Shown piece by piece: positions 56,567 through 64,000 of a DNA stretch of 64,000 bases (the first letter of the stretch is position 1; each line of letters starts with the position of its first letter). The position numbers were made by a program, and so were the translations under genes. Origin of the DNA: JBBSDP01 sp963754335 (GTDB lineage: Bacteria; Planctomycetota; Phycisphaerae; Tepidisphaerales; Tepidisphaeraceae); NCBI GenBank assembly GCA_963754335.1, contig CAVWFQ010000005.1, forward strand, positions 1,054,001 through 1,118,000. The letters run 5' to 3'. The notes under the pieces were generated by a model that saw nothing but the letters and a program-made list of their open reading frames with translations, ran no database searches and had not been told where the DNA came from.

Positions 56567-57130
56567 ATGTCTGTCACCGTGCTTGACTCCAAGACTGCCC
56601 TGATCGTCATTGATCTACAAATGGGCGTCCTCTCTTACCCCACCGCGCACCCGGTCGGAGATGTCGTCAGGAACGCCAGTGCTTTGGCCGATGCATTCCG
56701 ACGCCATGGGTTGCCGGTGGTGCTCGTAAACGTGACCGGCGGCGCACCGGGACGCATGGAACAGAAGCGCTCAGGCGTCCCGTTTCCCGCCGGCTTTGCC
56801 GATCTGGTGCCGGAGCTGAACCGGCAGCCGGGAGATCACGTCGTCACGAAACAGACGTGGGGCGCGTTCACGAATACCGATCTCCTGGACTATTTGAAAC
56901 AGCTTGGCATAACGCAGGTCGTCCTCGCCGGCGTGGCGACCAGCATTGGCGTCGAGTCGACGGCGCGTTTTGCTTACGAGTATGGTTTCAACGTCACGCT
57001 CGCTGTAGATGCCATGACCGACATGAACGCCGACGCTCATTTGAACAGCATCACGCGGATTTTCCCGAGGCTGGGGGAAACCGACACGACTCGCCAGATC
57101 ATTGATCTGCTCGACACCAGCCGCGCGTGA
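56567..57130 (+). CDS. Isochorismatase-like hydrolase without the catalytic cysteine
   Basis: 187 residues, ATG at 56567 with TAGGAGCAG upstream. Isochorismatase fold: TALIVIDLQMGVL (Asp nucleophile-activating residue), DHVVTKQTWGAFTNTDLLDYL (Lys), and LAGVATSIGVESTARFAYEYGFNVTLAVDAMTD, where most amidase-type members have Cys (…ATxxCVxxTA) and this one has Gly. The conserved cis-peptide Val-Ala-Thr is kept. True isochorismatases also lack the Cys, so hydrolysis of a vinyl ether is possible, but no siderophore or phenazine genes are near. The next gene starts 24 bases downstream and may be co-transcribed. Confidence 0.85.
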   Translation: MSVTVLDSKTALIVIDLQMGVLSYPTAHPVGDVVRNASALADAFRRHGLPVVLVNVTGGAPGRMEQKRSGVPFPAGFADLVPELNRQPGDHVVTKQTWGAFTNTDLLDYLKQLGITQVVLAGVATSIGVESTARFAYEYGFNVTLAVDAMTDMNADAHLNSITRIFPRLGETDTTRQIIDLLDTSRA

Positions 57131-57154
57131 TCGACAACGATGGAGCGCTTCACG

Positions 57155-57499
57155 ATGGAATGGATTCATTACTTGTCCTGGTTCATCGGCGGCGTTTTTC
57201 TGACCAACGCCGTCCCGCATTTTGTCAGCGGTGTGATGGGGCGTCCGTTTCAGAGCCCTTTTGCAAAGCCGCCTGGTAAAGGGCTCTCTTCCTCAACCGT
57301 GAACGTACTCTGGGGATTCCTTAACCTCGCCGTCGGTTATCTTCTGGTTTGTCGCGTTGGAAACTTCGACTTGAATTCGACGGCGCACGTTGTTGTTTTG
57401 GGATTGGGCGTTCTCCTCATGGGCCTGATTTCGGCGCAACTTTGGAAAACTTCACGGCGGCAATTCACCGGGGAACTCTTGAAATCGCTGGTAAAATGA
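57155..57499 (+). CDS. Small membrane protein of unknown function
   Basis: 114 residues from ATG 57155, with GGAG nine bases upstream. Three hydrophobic segments: WIHYLSWFIGGVFLTNAVPHFVSGV, VNVLWGFLNLAVGYLLV and HVVVLGLGVLLMGLISAQLW, with a conserved-looking loop GRPFQSPFAKPPGKGLSS. I recall similar bacterial proteins with the NAvPHf.sG..G..Fq.PF signature, none with known function. Possibly an operon with the hydrolase before it. Confidence 0.7.
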   Translation: MEWIHYLSWFIGGVFLTNAVPHFVSGVMGRPFQSPFAKPPGKGLSSSTVNVLWGFLNLAVGYLLVCRVGNFDLNSTAHVVVLGLGVLLMGLISAQLWKTSRRQFTGELLKSLVK

Positions 57500-57769
57500 C
57501 CACCCGTTTCGGCAAGAAGGGATTTCGCAACTATCGTGGTATGGGCGTCGGGCCCATGTTCTGGCCACAAAGACACGGGCGAAACGCCCGTGCTGCGAAG
57601 GAAATCAGCAATTCGGGCCATCGCGCTGTTTCTCATTATGGTCTGGCAAATCTGGCGAGGGCCGTGTGTTGCTTCGGGTTTCGATCATCCAACTGACCAG
57701 CGGAACCCAATGAGTCCAGTATCAGTCAAGTTTTAAGTCAAGCGCTCTGCCGGGAAACCAAGCGCGTCC
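57500..57769. other. Gene-free gap with a GRDARAT-type palindrome
   Basis: ACACGGGCGAAACGCCCGTG at about 57577-57596 and GGGCGTCGGGCCC at 57543-57555 are short palindromes of the repeat family at 9024-9205. No gene is supported. It separates convergent genes. Confidence 0.5.
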
Positions 57770-58027
57770 TCAATTACATCCGCATCCTCCCCCGCCCACG
57801 CTGCGCCCGCCGGAGGCGGCTTCTCTTGAGAAGTAGACGTGATCGAGCTGCGCGATGCCCATCGGGTTGCGGTCCGGCTGCATGATCGGATCGGCGAGGA
57901 TTTCGCGTTGCCAGGGTTTCACGGTGGAGCATCCGATGACCAGCAATGCCGAAGCGATCAGCAACGTTCGAACGAGTGTCCAACGCATGGCGCGAATCAT
58001 ATGTGAAAACATGTTCGCGACCCTCAC
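57770..58027 (-). CDS. DUF4266 lipoprotein
   Basis: 85 residues; start GTG at 58027 overlaps the TlpA stop (GTGA). Lipobox: LVIGC, cleaved before Cys33. The mature part CSTVKPWQREILADPIMQPDRNPMGIAQLDHVYFSREAASGG is the DUF4266 signature, and it ends GGGGCGCN, a Gly/Cys tail that the family keeps. Last gene of the DUF3570-ApbE-TlpA-DUF4266 operon. The CGC end may bind metal or form a disulfide handled by TlpA; this is inference. Confidence 0.88.
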   Translation of the reverse strand: MRVANMFSHMIRAMRWTLVRTLLIASALLVIGCSTVKPWQREILADPIMQPDRNPMGIAQLDHVYFSREAASGGRSVGGGGCGCN

Positions 58028-58542
58028 GGCTTTGGCTCCTTGAGAAGTTGTTCGATTTCTTCGGCATATAGCCGGGCGGTTTCCTCGGCGTGAAATCCGC
58101 TATGGAGGAAGCGGATCTTGCCGGAACGGTCGATCAGGAACGACGTGGGCATCGTTGATACGTCCGCGGCTTCCACCAGCTTCTGATTCGCGTCGCGCAC
58201 CACGGAGAAGGAGACTTTCTGCGACTTGAGGAATCGCTCCATCTTCTCGCGATTGTCGTCGACACTCACGGCGATAATCGTCAATCCCCGCTCGGCGTAT
58301 TTGCGATTTAGTTCTTCCATCGCGGGAAATGAAGCCTTGCAGGGCGCACACCACGAAGCCCAGAAGTCGAGGAGGATGACCCGACCTTTGAGTTGCTCCG
58401 GCGGCTTTCCTTCCAGTTTGAACGAAGCAAGGTCGGGAAGCGCGTCTCCTGCTCTGAATTGAGCGAGGCAGAACGACGAAAAGCTCATCGCCAGCAGGCC
58501 GATCGACGCTGTGTAGAGAATGTTTTTGTTAGAATGGCACAT
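58024..58542 (-). CDS. TlpA-family thiol-disulfide oxidoreductase
   Basis: 172 residues from ATG 58542, with GGAGG eleven bases upstream and an overlap of 14 bases with apbE. Signal peptide ILYTASIGLLAMSFSSFCLA. Thioredoxin fold with the active site DFWASWCAPCKASFPAMEELNRKY (WCAPC), the cis-Pro loop VSTMPTSFLIDRSGKI, and the TlpA insert VSVDDNREKMERFLKS. A periplasmic reductase that keeps cysteines reduced; the DUF4266 lipoprotein with its terminal CGC is a candidate client. Confidence 0.92.
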   Translation of the reverse strand: MCHSNKNILYTASIGLLAMSFSSFCLAQFRAGDALPDLASFKLEGKPPEQLKGRVILLDFWASWCAPCKASFPAMEELNRKYAERGLTIIAVSVDDNREKMERFLKSQKVSFSVVRDANQKLVEAADVSTMPTSFLIDRSGKIRFLHSGFHAEETARLYAEEIEQLLKEPKP

Positions 58543-59527
58543 AAGATGAAAACCTCCGGGTTTGATGGCGGGCTTCGTCCGTGGTGATACAGGCTTCGAC
58601 ATTGCCGTGCTGCTGGATCAGATCGAGTCCGGCCTGCGGGCCGAGAATGAAAGCCGCTGTGGAGAGGACTCCCGCCAGTGTGCAGTTTGGCGCGATCACG
58701 CTGACCGCCTGACAGCCGTTGGAAACGGGACGGCCAGTGCGCGGATCGAGGATGTGCCCGTATCGGCGGCCGTCGAGGGTGAAGGAGCGGAAATAGTCGC
58801 CGGACGTGGCAACCGCCTGATCGGTGAGACGAACCGCCGTCCAGCATCGGCCCGGCTGCTCGGGCTCTTCCAGACCTATGTACCAGGCATCTTTTCCAGG
58901 CGGATGCCCGCTGACGCGGATGTCCTGCCCGATGTCGATCATCACATCCTTCAAACACCGCTGGCGCGCCAGATGCAGGAGTTGATCGACCGCGAATTCC
59001 TTTCCGATGCCGCCGAGGTCGATGCCCATGCCGGCCGCGGGCAGCCGGAGATTGCAAGGCCGGCGATGCACTTTCTCCCAGCCGCTCACCTTCAGCGCGG
59101 CGCGGATCGCGTATTCACCGGGAATCCGAGGCGGATCAGCCTTCCAATCCCACAGACGCAGCAAGGGCAACGCCGCCGGATCGAATGCCCCGCGCGATAG
59201 CGCATTCATTTCGCTGCAGATCGCAATAAGCTGATCGGCCTCGTCGTCAATTTCGACCCAGTCGCCGCCGCAAGCGGCGTTGACCTGGCCCACGATGCTT
59301 TCGGGGACGAATCTCGTGTAGCGCGCCTCGAATCGCGCTAGCCACTCGATTGCCTCCCGCTGAAATTCGTGCATTACGGTTGCTGAAGGCGCGATGAACG
59401 CGAGCCGGACCGGCGTGCTCATGGCGCGACAAGTCACTTGGCAATAACTGCCGCGCACCTCCGATTGCACGGTCTGGCGAACGCGTTCCAGCATGGCGGA
59501 GACCAGACTCGGGGGCGGCTGAATCAT
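58529..59527 (-). CDS. apbE: FAD:protein FMN transferase ApbE
   Basis: 332 residues. ApbE attaches FMN to Thr/Ser of target proteins in the periplasm. Seen: the family start MSTPVRLAFIA, FVPESIVGQVNAACGGDWVEID (S.i..lN), GAFDPAALPLLRLWDW, GMGIDLGGIGKEFAVDQ (the conserved DLGGIGKG site, here with KEFAVD), DIGQDIRVSG, and the Mg/FAD region DQAVATSGDYFRSF and YGHILDPRTGRPVSNGCQAVSVIAPNCTLAGVLSTAAFILG. No clear signal peptide, which is unusual. Second gene of the operon. No obvious flavinylation motif-bearing target is in the window. Confidence 0.93.
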   Translation of the reverse strand: MIQPPPSLVSAMLERVRQTVQSEVRGSYCQVTCRAMSTPVRLAFIAPSATVMHEFQREAIEWLARFEARYTRFVPESIVGQVNAACGGDWVEIDDEADQLIAICSEMNALSRGAFDPAALPLLRLWDWKADPPRIPGEYAIRAALKVSGWEKVHRRPCNLRLPAAGMGIDLGGIGKEFAVDQLLHLARQRCLKDVMIDIGQDIRVSGHPPGKDAWYIGLEEPEQPGRCWTAVRLTDQAVATSGDYFRSFTLDGRRYGHILDPRTGRPVSNGCQAVSVIAPNCTLAGVLSTAAFILGPQAGLDLIQQHGNVEACITTDEARHQTRRFSSYVPF

Positions 59528-59543
59528 GGAAGGGATCCGTTAT

Positions 59544-60803
59544 TCAAAACGTATAGCTCAACCCGACCGTAAAAATATTCGCATTCGGATAGGTCGATTG
59601 CAGCGTCGTGTGGTCCAGCCCATGCATCCAGTATCGCTGATACCCCAGGCGAAAATCCCAGTGCTCCCGCAGCGCGAAGCTGGCTTCGAACCCAAGCGTG
59701 AACGTCTCCAGTTCGGAGAGGCGATAGTCAGATGAGTAATACCGGGGCGCACGGGCCGGATCGACGGTTGGGTCGCCGGGAAACTGGATGGCGTAAAATG
59801 AAGCCGCGCTCTGGCGGTAATAACGAAACGAGGGGGAGAGCACGAGCGATTGCCCGATCTTCTGAAACCACGCCACGCCCACCGTGTTGGCGAAGATGCC
59901 ATACGAATCGTGGTAAAAGCGATAGCTCCCCTCGATGCTGCCGTTGAGCGGAGTCACCGCTTGCGTGACCGATAAATTGAGCGCTTGGGAATCGCGCGTC
60001 GAAGGGCGATTTTCGCCGCCCAGCACAACTCGGGCATCGGGATCCAGCGCTGATTCGTCGAAGACCACCCCGCGATACGGATCGCGCAAATACCCCTGCT
60101 CATGGCCGATGGTTACGTTGGCGCTGAAGATCGTCTCCGGACCCAGCAACTGCGTGACGCCGACGATAAAGTCATCCGTATTCTTCACCTCATGGTGGGT
60201 GATGTAGGTGAACTGATTGGCGAGGACGAAGTCATAGGCGTGCGACCAGCCGAGGTTCAGAATGGTATTCTTGTCGTTGAGCTCGAGCGAATAGTTCAGG
60301 GCGGCGGCGTAGGAGACATAATCCGTCTCGCTGCTGTAAGAGAATTCCGGGACGAATCGATGTGGGCCGGAGGTGATCGCCGCGGAGATATCGGTGCCAA
60401 GACGAAAGTCGTTGCTATTGGCCAGAGGGACCATGTTCTTCGAAATCGCGCGCGAGATCGGCGAAGCGCCGGAAACGCCGTCGAGCTGCCGCGTATATCC
60501 TGTGATCGCGATCGGAGGAATACGCGTATGCGATTGAGGATCGCGGATATTCAGTTGATTGATTGCCGGTGCCCCGATCGGCGTGGCTCCGGAGATGCTG
60601 TCGAAGACTTGTCGAAGCGTCAGATCGAACCAGGGGGCGAACGTTTTCTCGATACGGAGGCTCTCGGTCTGCACCTGCATCCGGCCATGATCTTCGGAGT
60701 AGGTTTCATGGCTGAAGCCGACCGAGTCCTCCGCGCCGGCATGCCGCGCTGCGAGAATCGGGACGCCCAACGTCAGCATCCACCGATTCGATCTTACGGC
60801 CAT
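59544..60803 (-). CDS. DUF3570 outer-membrane beta-barrel protein
   Basis: 419 residues; first gene of the operon, 16 bases before apbE. Short signal peptide (RWMLTLGVPILAARHAGA). The rest alternates as beta strands (DNFRLGTDISAAIT-like, RFVPEFSYSSETDYVSYAAALNYSLEL, SLVLSPSFRYYRQSAASFYAIQF) and ends with NIFTVGLSYTF, the terminal Phe strand of outer-membrane proteins. DUF3570 proteins regularly lie with DUF4266, ApbE and TlpA genes. Its role, channel or scaffold, is unknown. Confidence 0.85.
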   Translation of the reverse strand: MAVRSNRWMLTLGVPILAARHAGAEDSVGFSHETYSEDHGRMQVQTESLRIEKTFAPWFDLTLRQVFDSISGATPIGAPAINQLNIRDPQSHTRIPPIAITGYTRQLDGVSGASPISRAISKNMVPLANSNDFRLGTDISAAITSGPHRFVPEFSYSSETDYVSYAAALNYSLELNDKNTILNLGWSHAYDFVLANQFTYITHHEVKNTDDFIVGVTQLLGPETIFSANVTIGHEQGYLRDPYRGVVFDESALDPDARVVLGGENRPSTRDSQALNLSVTQAVTPLNGSIEGSYRFYHDSYGIFANTVGVAWFQKIGQSLVLSPSFRYYRQSAASFYAIQFPGDPTVDPARAPRYYSSDYRLSELETFTLGFEASFALREHWDFRLGYQRYWMHGLDHTTLQSTYPNANIFTVGLSYTF

Positions 60804-61090
60804 GTCTGATCACTCCCGTGCCCTCTTTTCCCCCTTGTAGTGCAGACGGGCCAACAAGGTCGAGGGATGCAAAAATTGCGGGGCGTGCCGTAAGCTGATG
60901 CGATTGTGTGGATACGCGGTGTCGATCGAGCAGGAGCACCAGAACATCGCATTTGGTTGGAGAGCCGGCCTGTCCCCAGGCCGTGGGAGCGCTCCTACGG
61001 CCTGGGGACAGGCCGGCTCTCCCAGCTAACTGAAGGTCAGCGCTTGGGATGATGGGGAACGCGAGTACGATCCATTTCCTGAATCGCGCG
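60804..61090. other. Gap with a 64-base near-perfect palindrome
   Basis: 60959-61022: GGAGAGCCGGCCTGTCCCCA... and its complement ...TGGGGACAGGCCGGCTCTCC form 26 paired bases, with a further GGAGCGCTCC hairpin at the centre. It lies upstream of the DUF3570 gene and downstream of the oxidoreductase. No gene is seen in the rest. Confidence 0.8.
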
Positions 61091-62011
61091 TCAGTTCATG
61101 ACGATCACCACTTTGCCGCGCCCCGCCCGCTTGATGTTGTTCTTTGCGAACGAATCGTTCGCTTGCGCGAACGGGACTTCGGCATCGACCGCCGTCTGAA
61201 TTTCTCCGGCATCCAGGAGCACGGCCACCTCGCTCAATTGTTCCCGGCTCGGTTCGACGATGAAGAATGCCTTTTTCGTTCGCTCGTCGTCGGGTAGGTC
61301 CGAAGCGACTGTTACCAATCGGCCGGCCGGAGCAAGGACGTTCCACGATCGCTCGAGCGCTTTGCCGCCGACGGTGTCGAAGACCAGATCGATTCCTCGT
61401 GCGGTCTGTGTGAAATCCTCCGTGTGATAGTCGATTACCGTCTGGGCTCCGAGGGCCTGGAGGAATTCACGATTGCGCGCCGAAGCCGTCGTGATAACGC
61501 GAGCGCCCTGCCGGCGCGCGAACTGTACGGCAAAGGCGCCGACGCCACCGGCGCCACCATGAATGAGAACGGTCTGGCCTTTCTGGAGCTTGCCGTGATC
61601 GAACAGTCCCTGCCACGCGGTCAGCGCGCTGATCGGGACCGAAGCGGCTTGTGCGAATGAAAGTTGATATGGCTTCTTTGCGATCCACACGGGCCGCGCG
61701 AGGCAGAATTCCGCCGCCGCGCCCGCGGCGTACCAGTCGTTCATTCCATAGATTTCATCGCCGACTTTTGGCCCGTTTGCATCATCGCCGATCGCGTCAA
61801 TCACGCCGGCAAATTCGTGGCACGGGACGGGGTTGAGCCGTTTATCGCCGGTTGAGGTGTGCGTCGTGGGATACCATTGTAACTCTGTCGGAATCACGCC
61901 GGCGGCCCGGATGCGAACAAGAATTTCCCCCGGACCTGGCTGGGGCTTTGGAATCTCTTCCAGGACCAGTCCCGGCGGCGGAGCCGATTCATTCAATCGC
62001 CAAACGCGCAT
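61091..62011 (-). CDS. NADP-dependent quinone oxidoreductase-like MDR protein
   Basis: 306 residues, zinc-free medium-chain dehydrogenase. N-terminal GroES-like domain: PGPGEILVRIRAAGVIPTEL and PVPCHEFAGVIDAIGDDANGPKVGDEIYG; Rossmann domain: TVLIHGGAGGVGAFAVQFARRQGARVITTAS with the nucleotide-binding GGAGGVG at about 150. GIDLVFDTVGGKALERSWNVLAPAGRLVTV is typical of the QOR subgroup. No catalytic or structural zinc cysteines. Reduces quinones or activated alkenes by family; substrate unknown. Confidence 0.9.
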   Translation of the reverse strand: MRVWRLNESAPPPGLVLEEIPKPQPGPGEILVRIRAAGVIPTELQWYPTTHTSTGDKRLNPVPCHEFAGVIDAIGDDANGPKVGDEIYGMNDWYAAGAAAEFCLARPVWIAKKPYQLSFAQAASVPISALTAWQGLFDHGKLQKGQTVLIHGGAGGVGAFAVQFARRQGARVITTASARNREFLQALGAQTVIDYHTEDFTQTARGIDLVFDTVGGKALERSWNVLAPAGRLVTVASDLPDDERTKKAFFIVEPSREQLSEVAVLLDAGEIQTAVDAEVPFAQANDSFAKNNIKRAGRGKVVIVMN

Positions 62012-62045
62012 GAACGATTCTTGCCGCGCACGAAGGTTTTGTCAG

Positions 62046-62751
62046 CTATTTCTTTCCATATTCATCATGCCGCCGCCACCACTGGTACGGCTCGGTTTGC
62101 GGTCGGCCCTTGGGCGTGTCTTCCCATTTTTCCTGCCGGCCGAAGGGGGTCAGGTCGAGGAAGCTCCAGACGCTGCCGAGGGCCTCGACGCCGCGGCCGG
62201 CCGTGAAGTAAGAGCGATAGACGGATTTTCCATCGCGGAGAAAAACGCTCAGGCCGAATGTTTCTCCTTTGTCGGTCGTTACGCCGAAATCCCTGTTGAA
62301 GTCGCTTCCTTCTGACGACACCCACGGGATGTCCCATTCCATTCGCTTTCGGTATTTCTCGATGCTCTCTGGCGGAGCGATGGAGACGATGCAGAAGGAG
62401 GTGTCGCGCGCGTGGAAATGGGCGAGGTGGCCGACCTGGTCCATGCACATCGAGCAGCCGGGGCAGCCGGCAGTGGGCCAGCCGCCCGCCCCCGGGCCGA
62501 ACATGAAGTGGTAGAGAAGGAGTTGCCTGCGTCCCTCGAAGAGATCAACGAGACTGACCTTCCCGGAAGGGCCGATGAAAGCGTACTTCTTTTCGATCTT
62601 AACCATGGGGAGCCGGCGTCGCTCGGCAGCCAGGGCGTCTCGCGCGGGTATCCCGTTTTTCTTTCACCAGGAGCGCATCGCGCGCTTTCTTCCATTTGGC
62701 GGGGTCTACGATTTTTGGAAGCGTGATCCTGGTCTTTCGTGTTGCGGCCAT
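62046..62751 (-). CDS. DUF899 thioredoxin-like protein, one frame break
   Basis: About 235 residues from ATG 62751 (MAATRKTRITLPKIVDPAKW) after restoring one base near 62650. The family signature is complete: ARDALLVKEKRDTRARDALAAERRRLPMVKI, then YAFIGPSGKVSLVDLFEGRRQLLLYHFMFG and GCPGCSMCMDQVGHLAHFHARDTSFCIVSIAP, with W.VSS..SDFNRDFGV and VYRSYFTAGRGVEAL. DUF899 proteins have a thioredoxin fold with the CPxC-like GCPGCS motif; their role is not established. I take the break as an indel. Confidence 0.85.
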
Positions 62752-63022
62752 GGTCGATGCCCTCTTTCTGCTGAGTTCTTGGGAGGATTATCTCATTAGG
62801 TCGTCGTTTGGGAACGCTTCAAATCGACAGCCGCGAGAGGGATTTGCACAAATTTTCTGGGAGACTTTTCAATTGCAGCGTGCAACGCATGTTTGTCTTC
62901 TTGTGGCACGGGTTTCCAACCCGTGTCCCCGATCGAAGACACGGGTTGGAAACCCGTGCCACAAAATATGCTCCGATCAGCGCAAACAGTCCGGATGGAT
63001 TAGGATTCGTAGTAGCTGGCCC
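62752..63022. repeat. Gap with a GTGGCACGGGTTTCCAACCCGTG repeat pair
   Basis: 62903-62962 holds two inverted copies around TGTCCCCGATCGAAGACA. Third copy of the family at 6340-6358 and 48415-48464. No gene is supported in the gap. Confidence 0.8.
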
Positions 63023-63313
63023 ATGGACAAGCTTGATTCCCCATCTGCGCCGTTGGTGCTCGCCTATGCGACTCCAGGACGCCGCCGCCCAGGAAAGTTG
63101 ATCACTTTTAGCCTGGCGATCGTTAGCATGTTTTTACTGGTGATCGGGTTTCCATGCCTCGTCTTCGGCGTCCTCTTTTTGTGCTCAGCGATTGCTGAAT
63201 TCAGTCTTCAAGGGATCGGCGATGCGGTCGGTCTTTTGCTCATCGGACTGGGCATCTGGTCCTTCGCCGTTTGGCTCTGCAGCCGCCTGGATCGAGTGAT
63301 CGGCGGGATATGA
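63023..63313 (+). CDS. Small membrane protein of unknown function
   Basis: 96 residues from ATG 63023. MDKLDSPSAPLVLAYATPGRRRPGKLITFSLAIVSMFLLVIGF: a hydrophilic head, then two to three helices (SLAIVSMFLLVIGFPCLVFGVLFLC; AVGLLLIGLGIWSFAVWL). Short Pro-rich heads of this kind are common in planctomycete membrane proteins. No ribosome site is evident. Convergent with uvrB. Confidence 0.5.
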   Translation: MDKLDSPSAPLVLAYATPGRRRPGKLITFSLAIVSMFLLVIGFPCLVFGVLFLCSAIAEFSLQGIGDAVGLLLIGLGIWSFAVWLCSRLDRVIGGI

Positions 63314-63376
63314 TTTCAATCAAGGAAAACATCCACCGTGATTTTGACGTTCACTTCGAAACCTTCGAAGAGGCGA

Positions 63377-64000
63377 TTATCGCGCCACGCGGCGTTTTCC
63401 GCGCCCCGATGACTTAGGCTGCCAGATCTTGTTTCGCGCCTCTTCCTCTTCGAGGGTAAACGCCGATCCGGTTTTGATCGTCGGCGCCCCTTTGATCTCA
63501 TTGAGTTTGTCGCGAAGCTGGGCGGCCCGCTCGAATTCCAGATTCTTGGCGGCCTCGAGCATTTCCTGCTCGAGCAACCGAACCAGCTCCGTCTGATCGT
63601 ATTCTGTAGGATTGGCGTGAATCGCTTCCTGGGCGACTTTGCGGGCACGCACCTCCGATTCGAGGCTGCTGCGAATCGCCTTCTTGATCGTCGTCGGGGT
63701 GATGCCATGCGCGGCGTTGTACTCAATCTGCAACGCGCGGCGACGAGCGGTCTCGTCGATCGCCTTCTTCATCGCGGGCGTCTCTTTGTCGGCGTAAAGA
63801 ATGACTTTCGCGTTCACGTTTCGAGCGGCACGGCCGATCATCTGGATGATTGACGTCTCGCTGCGCAGAAACCCCGCCTTGTCGGCATCTAAGATCGCGA
63901 CCATCGATACTTCCGGCAGATCGAGCCCTTCGCGAAGCAGATTCACGCCGACCAGGACATCGAAATCGCCCTGACGCAAATCCTTGAGGATTTCCATGCG
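63377..64000 (-). CDS. uvrB: Excinuclease ABC subunit B, 3' part
   Basis: The visible 206 residues are the C-terminal part; the gene continues past the right edge. MEILKDLRQGDFDVLVGVNLLREGLDLPEVSMVAILDADKAGFLRSETSIIQMIGRAARNVNAKVILYAD holds helicase motifs V and VI of UvrB (NLLREGLD, QMIGRAARN). The C-terminal UVR domain LVRLLEQEMLEAAKNLEFERAAQLRDKLNEIK binds UvrC. UvrB loads at DNA damage with UvrA and hands over to UvrC. After the UVR domain a basic tail (KSSGRGKRRVAR) ends the protein. Confidence 0.96.
   Translation of the reverse strand, partial: RMEILKDLRQGDFDVLVGVNLLREGLDLPEVSMVAILDADKAGFLRSETSIIQMIGRAARNVNAKVILYADKETPAMKKAIDETARRRALQIEYNAAHGITPTTIKKAIRSSLESEVRARKVAQEAIHANPTEYDQTELVRLLEQEMLEAAKNLEFERAAQLRDKLNEIKGAPTIKTGSAFTLEEEEARNKIWQPKSSGRGKRRVAR

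Overview
The window looks like a chromosomal segment of a planctomycete, most likely class Phycisphaerae near the Tepidisphaerales. The pointers are a multi-pseudopilin operon, a giant secreted ThuA/PVC-type dehydrogenase-like protein, a gliding-type ABC exporter with DUF4340, a ThiE with an N-terminal extension, several start codons preceded by a -10 box at leaderless distance, and many short palindromic repeat families of the kind common in PVC bacteria. The placement is inference; no rRNA or tRNA gene is present to test it. The DNA is GC-rich.

Layout. 1-12880 (minus): a type II secretion/type IV pilus-like operon, read right to left as GspF, seven pseudopilins and a very long PulK/GspK-like protein that runs off the left edge. 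12881-13913: repeat-filled gap. 13914-15182: exported SGNH hydrolase. 15196-16141: toxin-antitoxin-like PIN cassette. 16159-17512: clpX. 17810-18547: two small membrane proteins. 18822-22250: replication block with two perfect DnaA boxes, dnaN, an IS110-family element and dciA. 22333-27208: DUF4253, DUF4058-like, ABC-F ATPase, a small unknown protein and a DNA methyltransferase. 27568-31161: thiE, a REP-associated tyrosine transposase (RAYT) with its REP repeats, and murJ. 31697-36534: two GT87 mannosyltransferase-like proteins, one joined to a lipid-linked sugar flippase. 36866-42508: Gld-type ABC operon. 42700-46506: pirin, MarR, a small monooxygenase, aroC, DoxX. 46595-54497: GH10-like protein, ComEA-like protein and the giant ThuA/cupredoxin protein. 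54585-57499: a second PIN cassette, a phosphatase, an isochorismatase-like hydrolase and a membrane protein. 57770-60803: DUF3570-ApbE-TlpA-DUF4266 operon. 61091-64000: an oxidoreductase, DUF899, a membrane protein and the 3' end of uvrB.

The most interesting signals are these. (1) The IS110 element has a long non-coding right end holding two short segments that match the two sides of its own insertion site across a small hairpin, as expected of a bridge/seekRNA. (2) A RAYT gene sits among its own REP hairpins, and the same REP pairs recur at the start of three pseudopilin genes. (3) A perfect DnaA-box pair lies upstream of dnaN. (4) The DUF3570-ApbE-TlpA-DUF4266 cluster. (5) A GH10-like protein that seems to lack both catalytic glutamates.

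Caution: about 20 single-base frame breaks affect otherwise well-conserved genes, including the normally essential clpX and murJ. Many fall in or beside short G/C runs. They look like uncorrected sequencing or assembly indels, so broken genes are annotated as single genes with the break noted rather than as pseudogenes.
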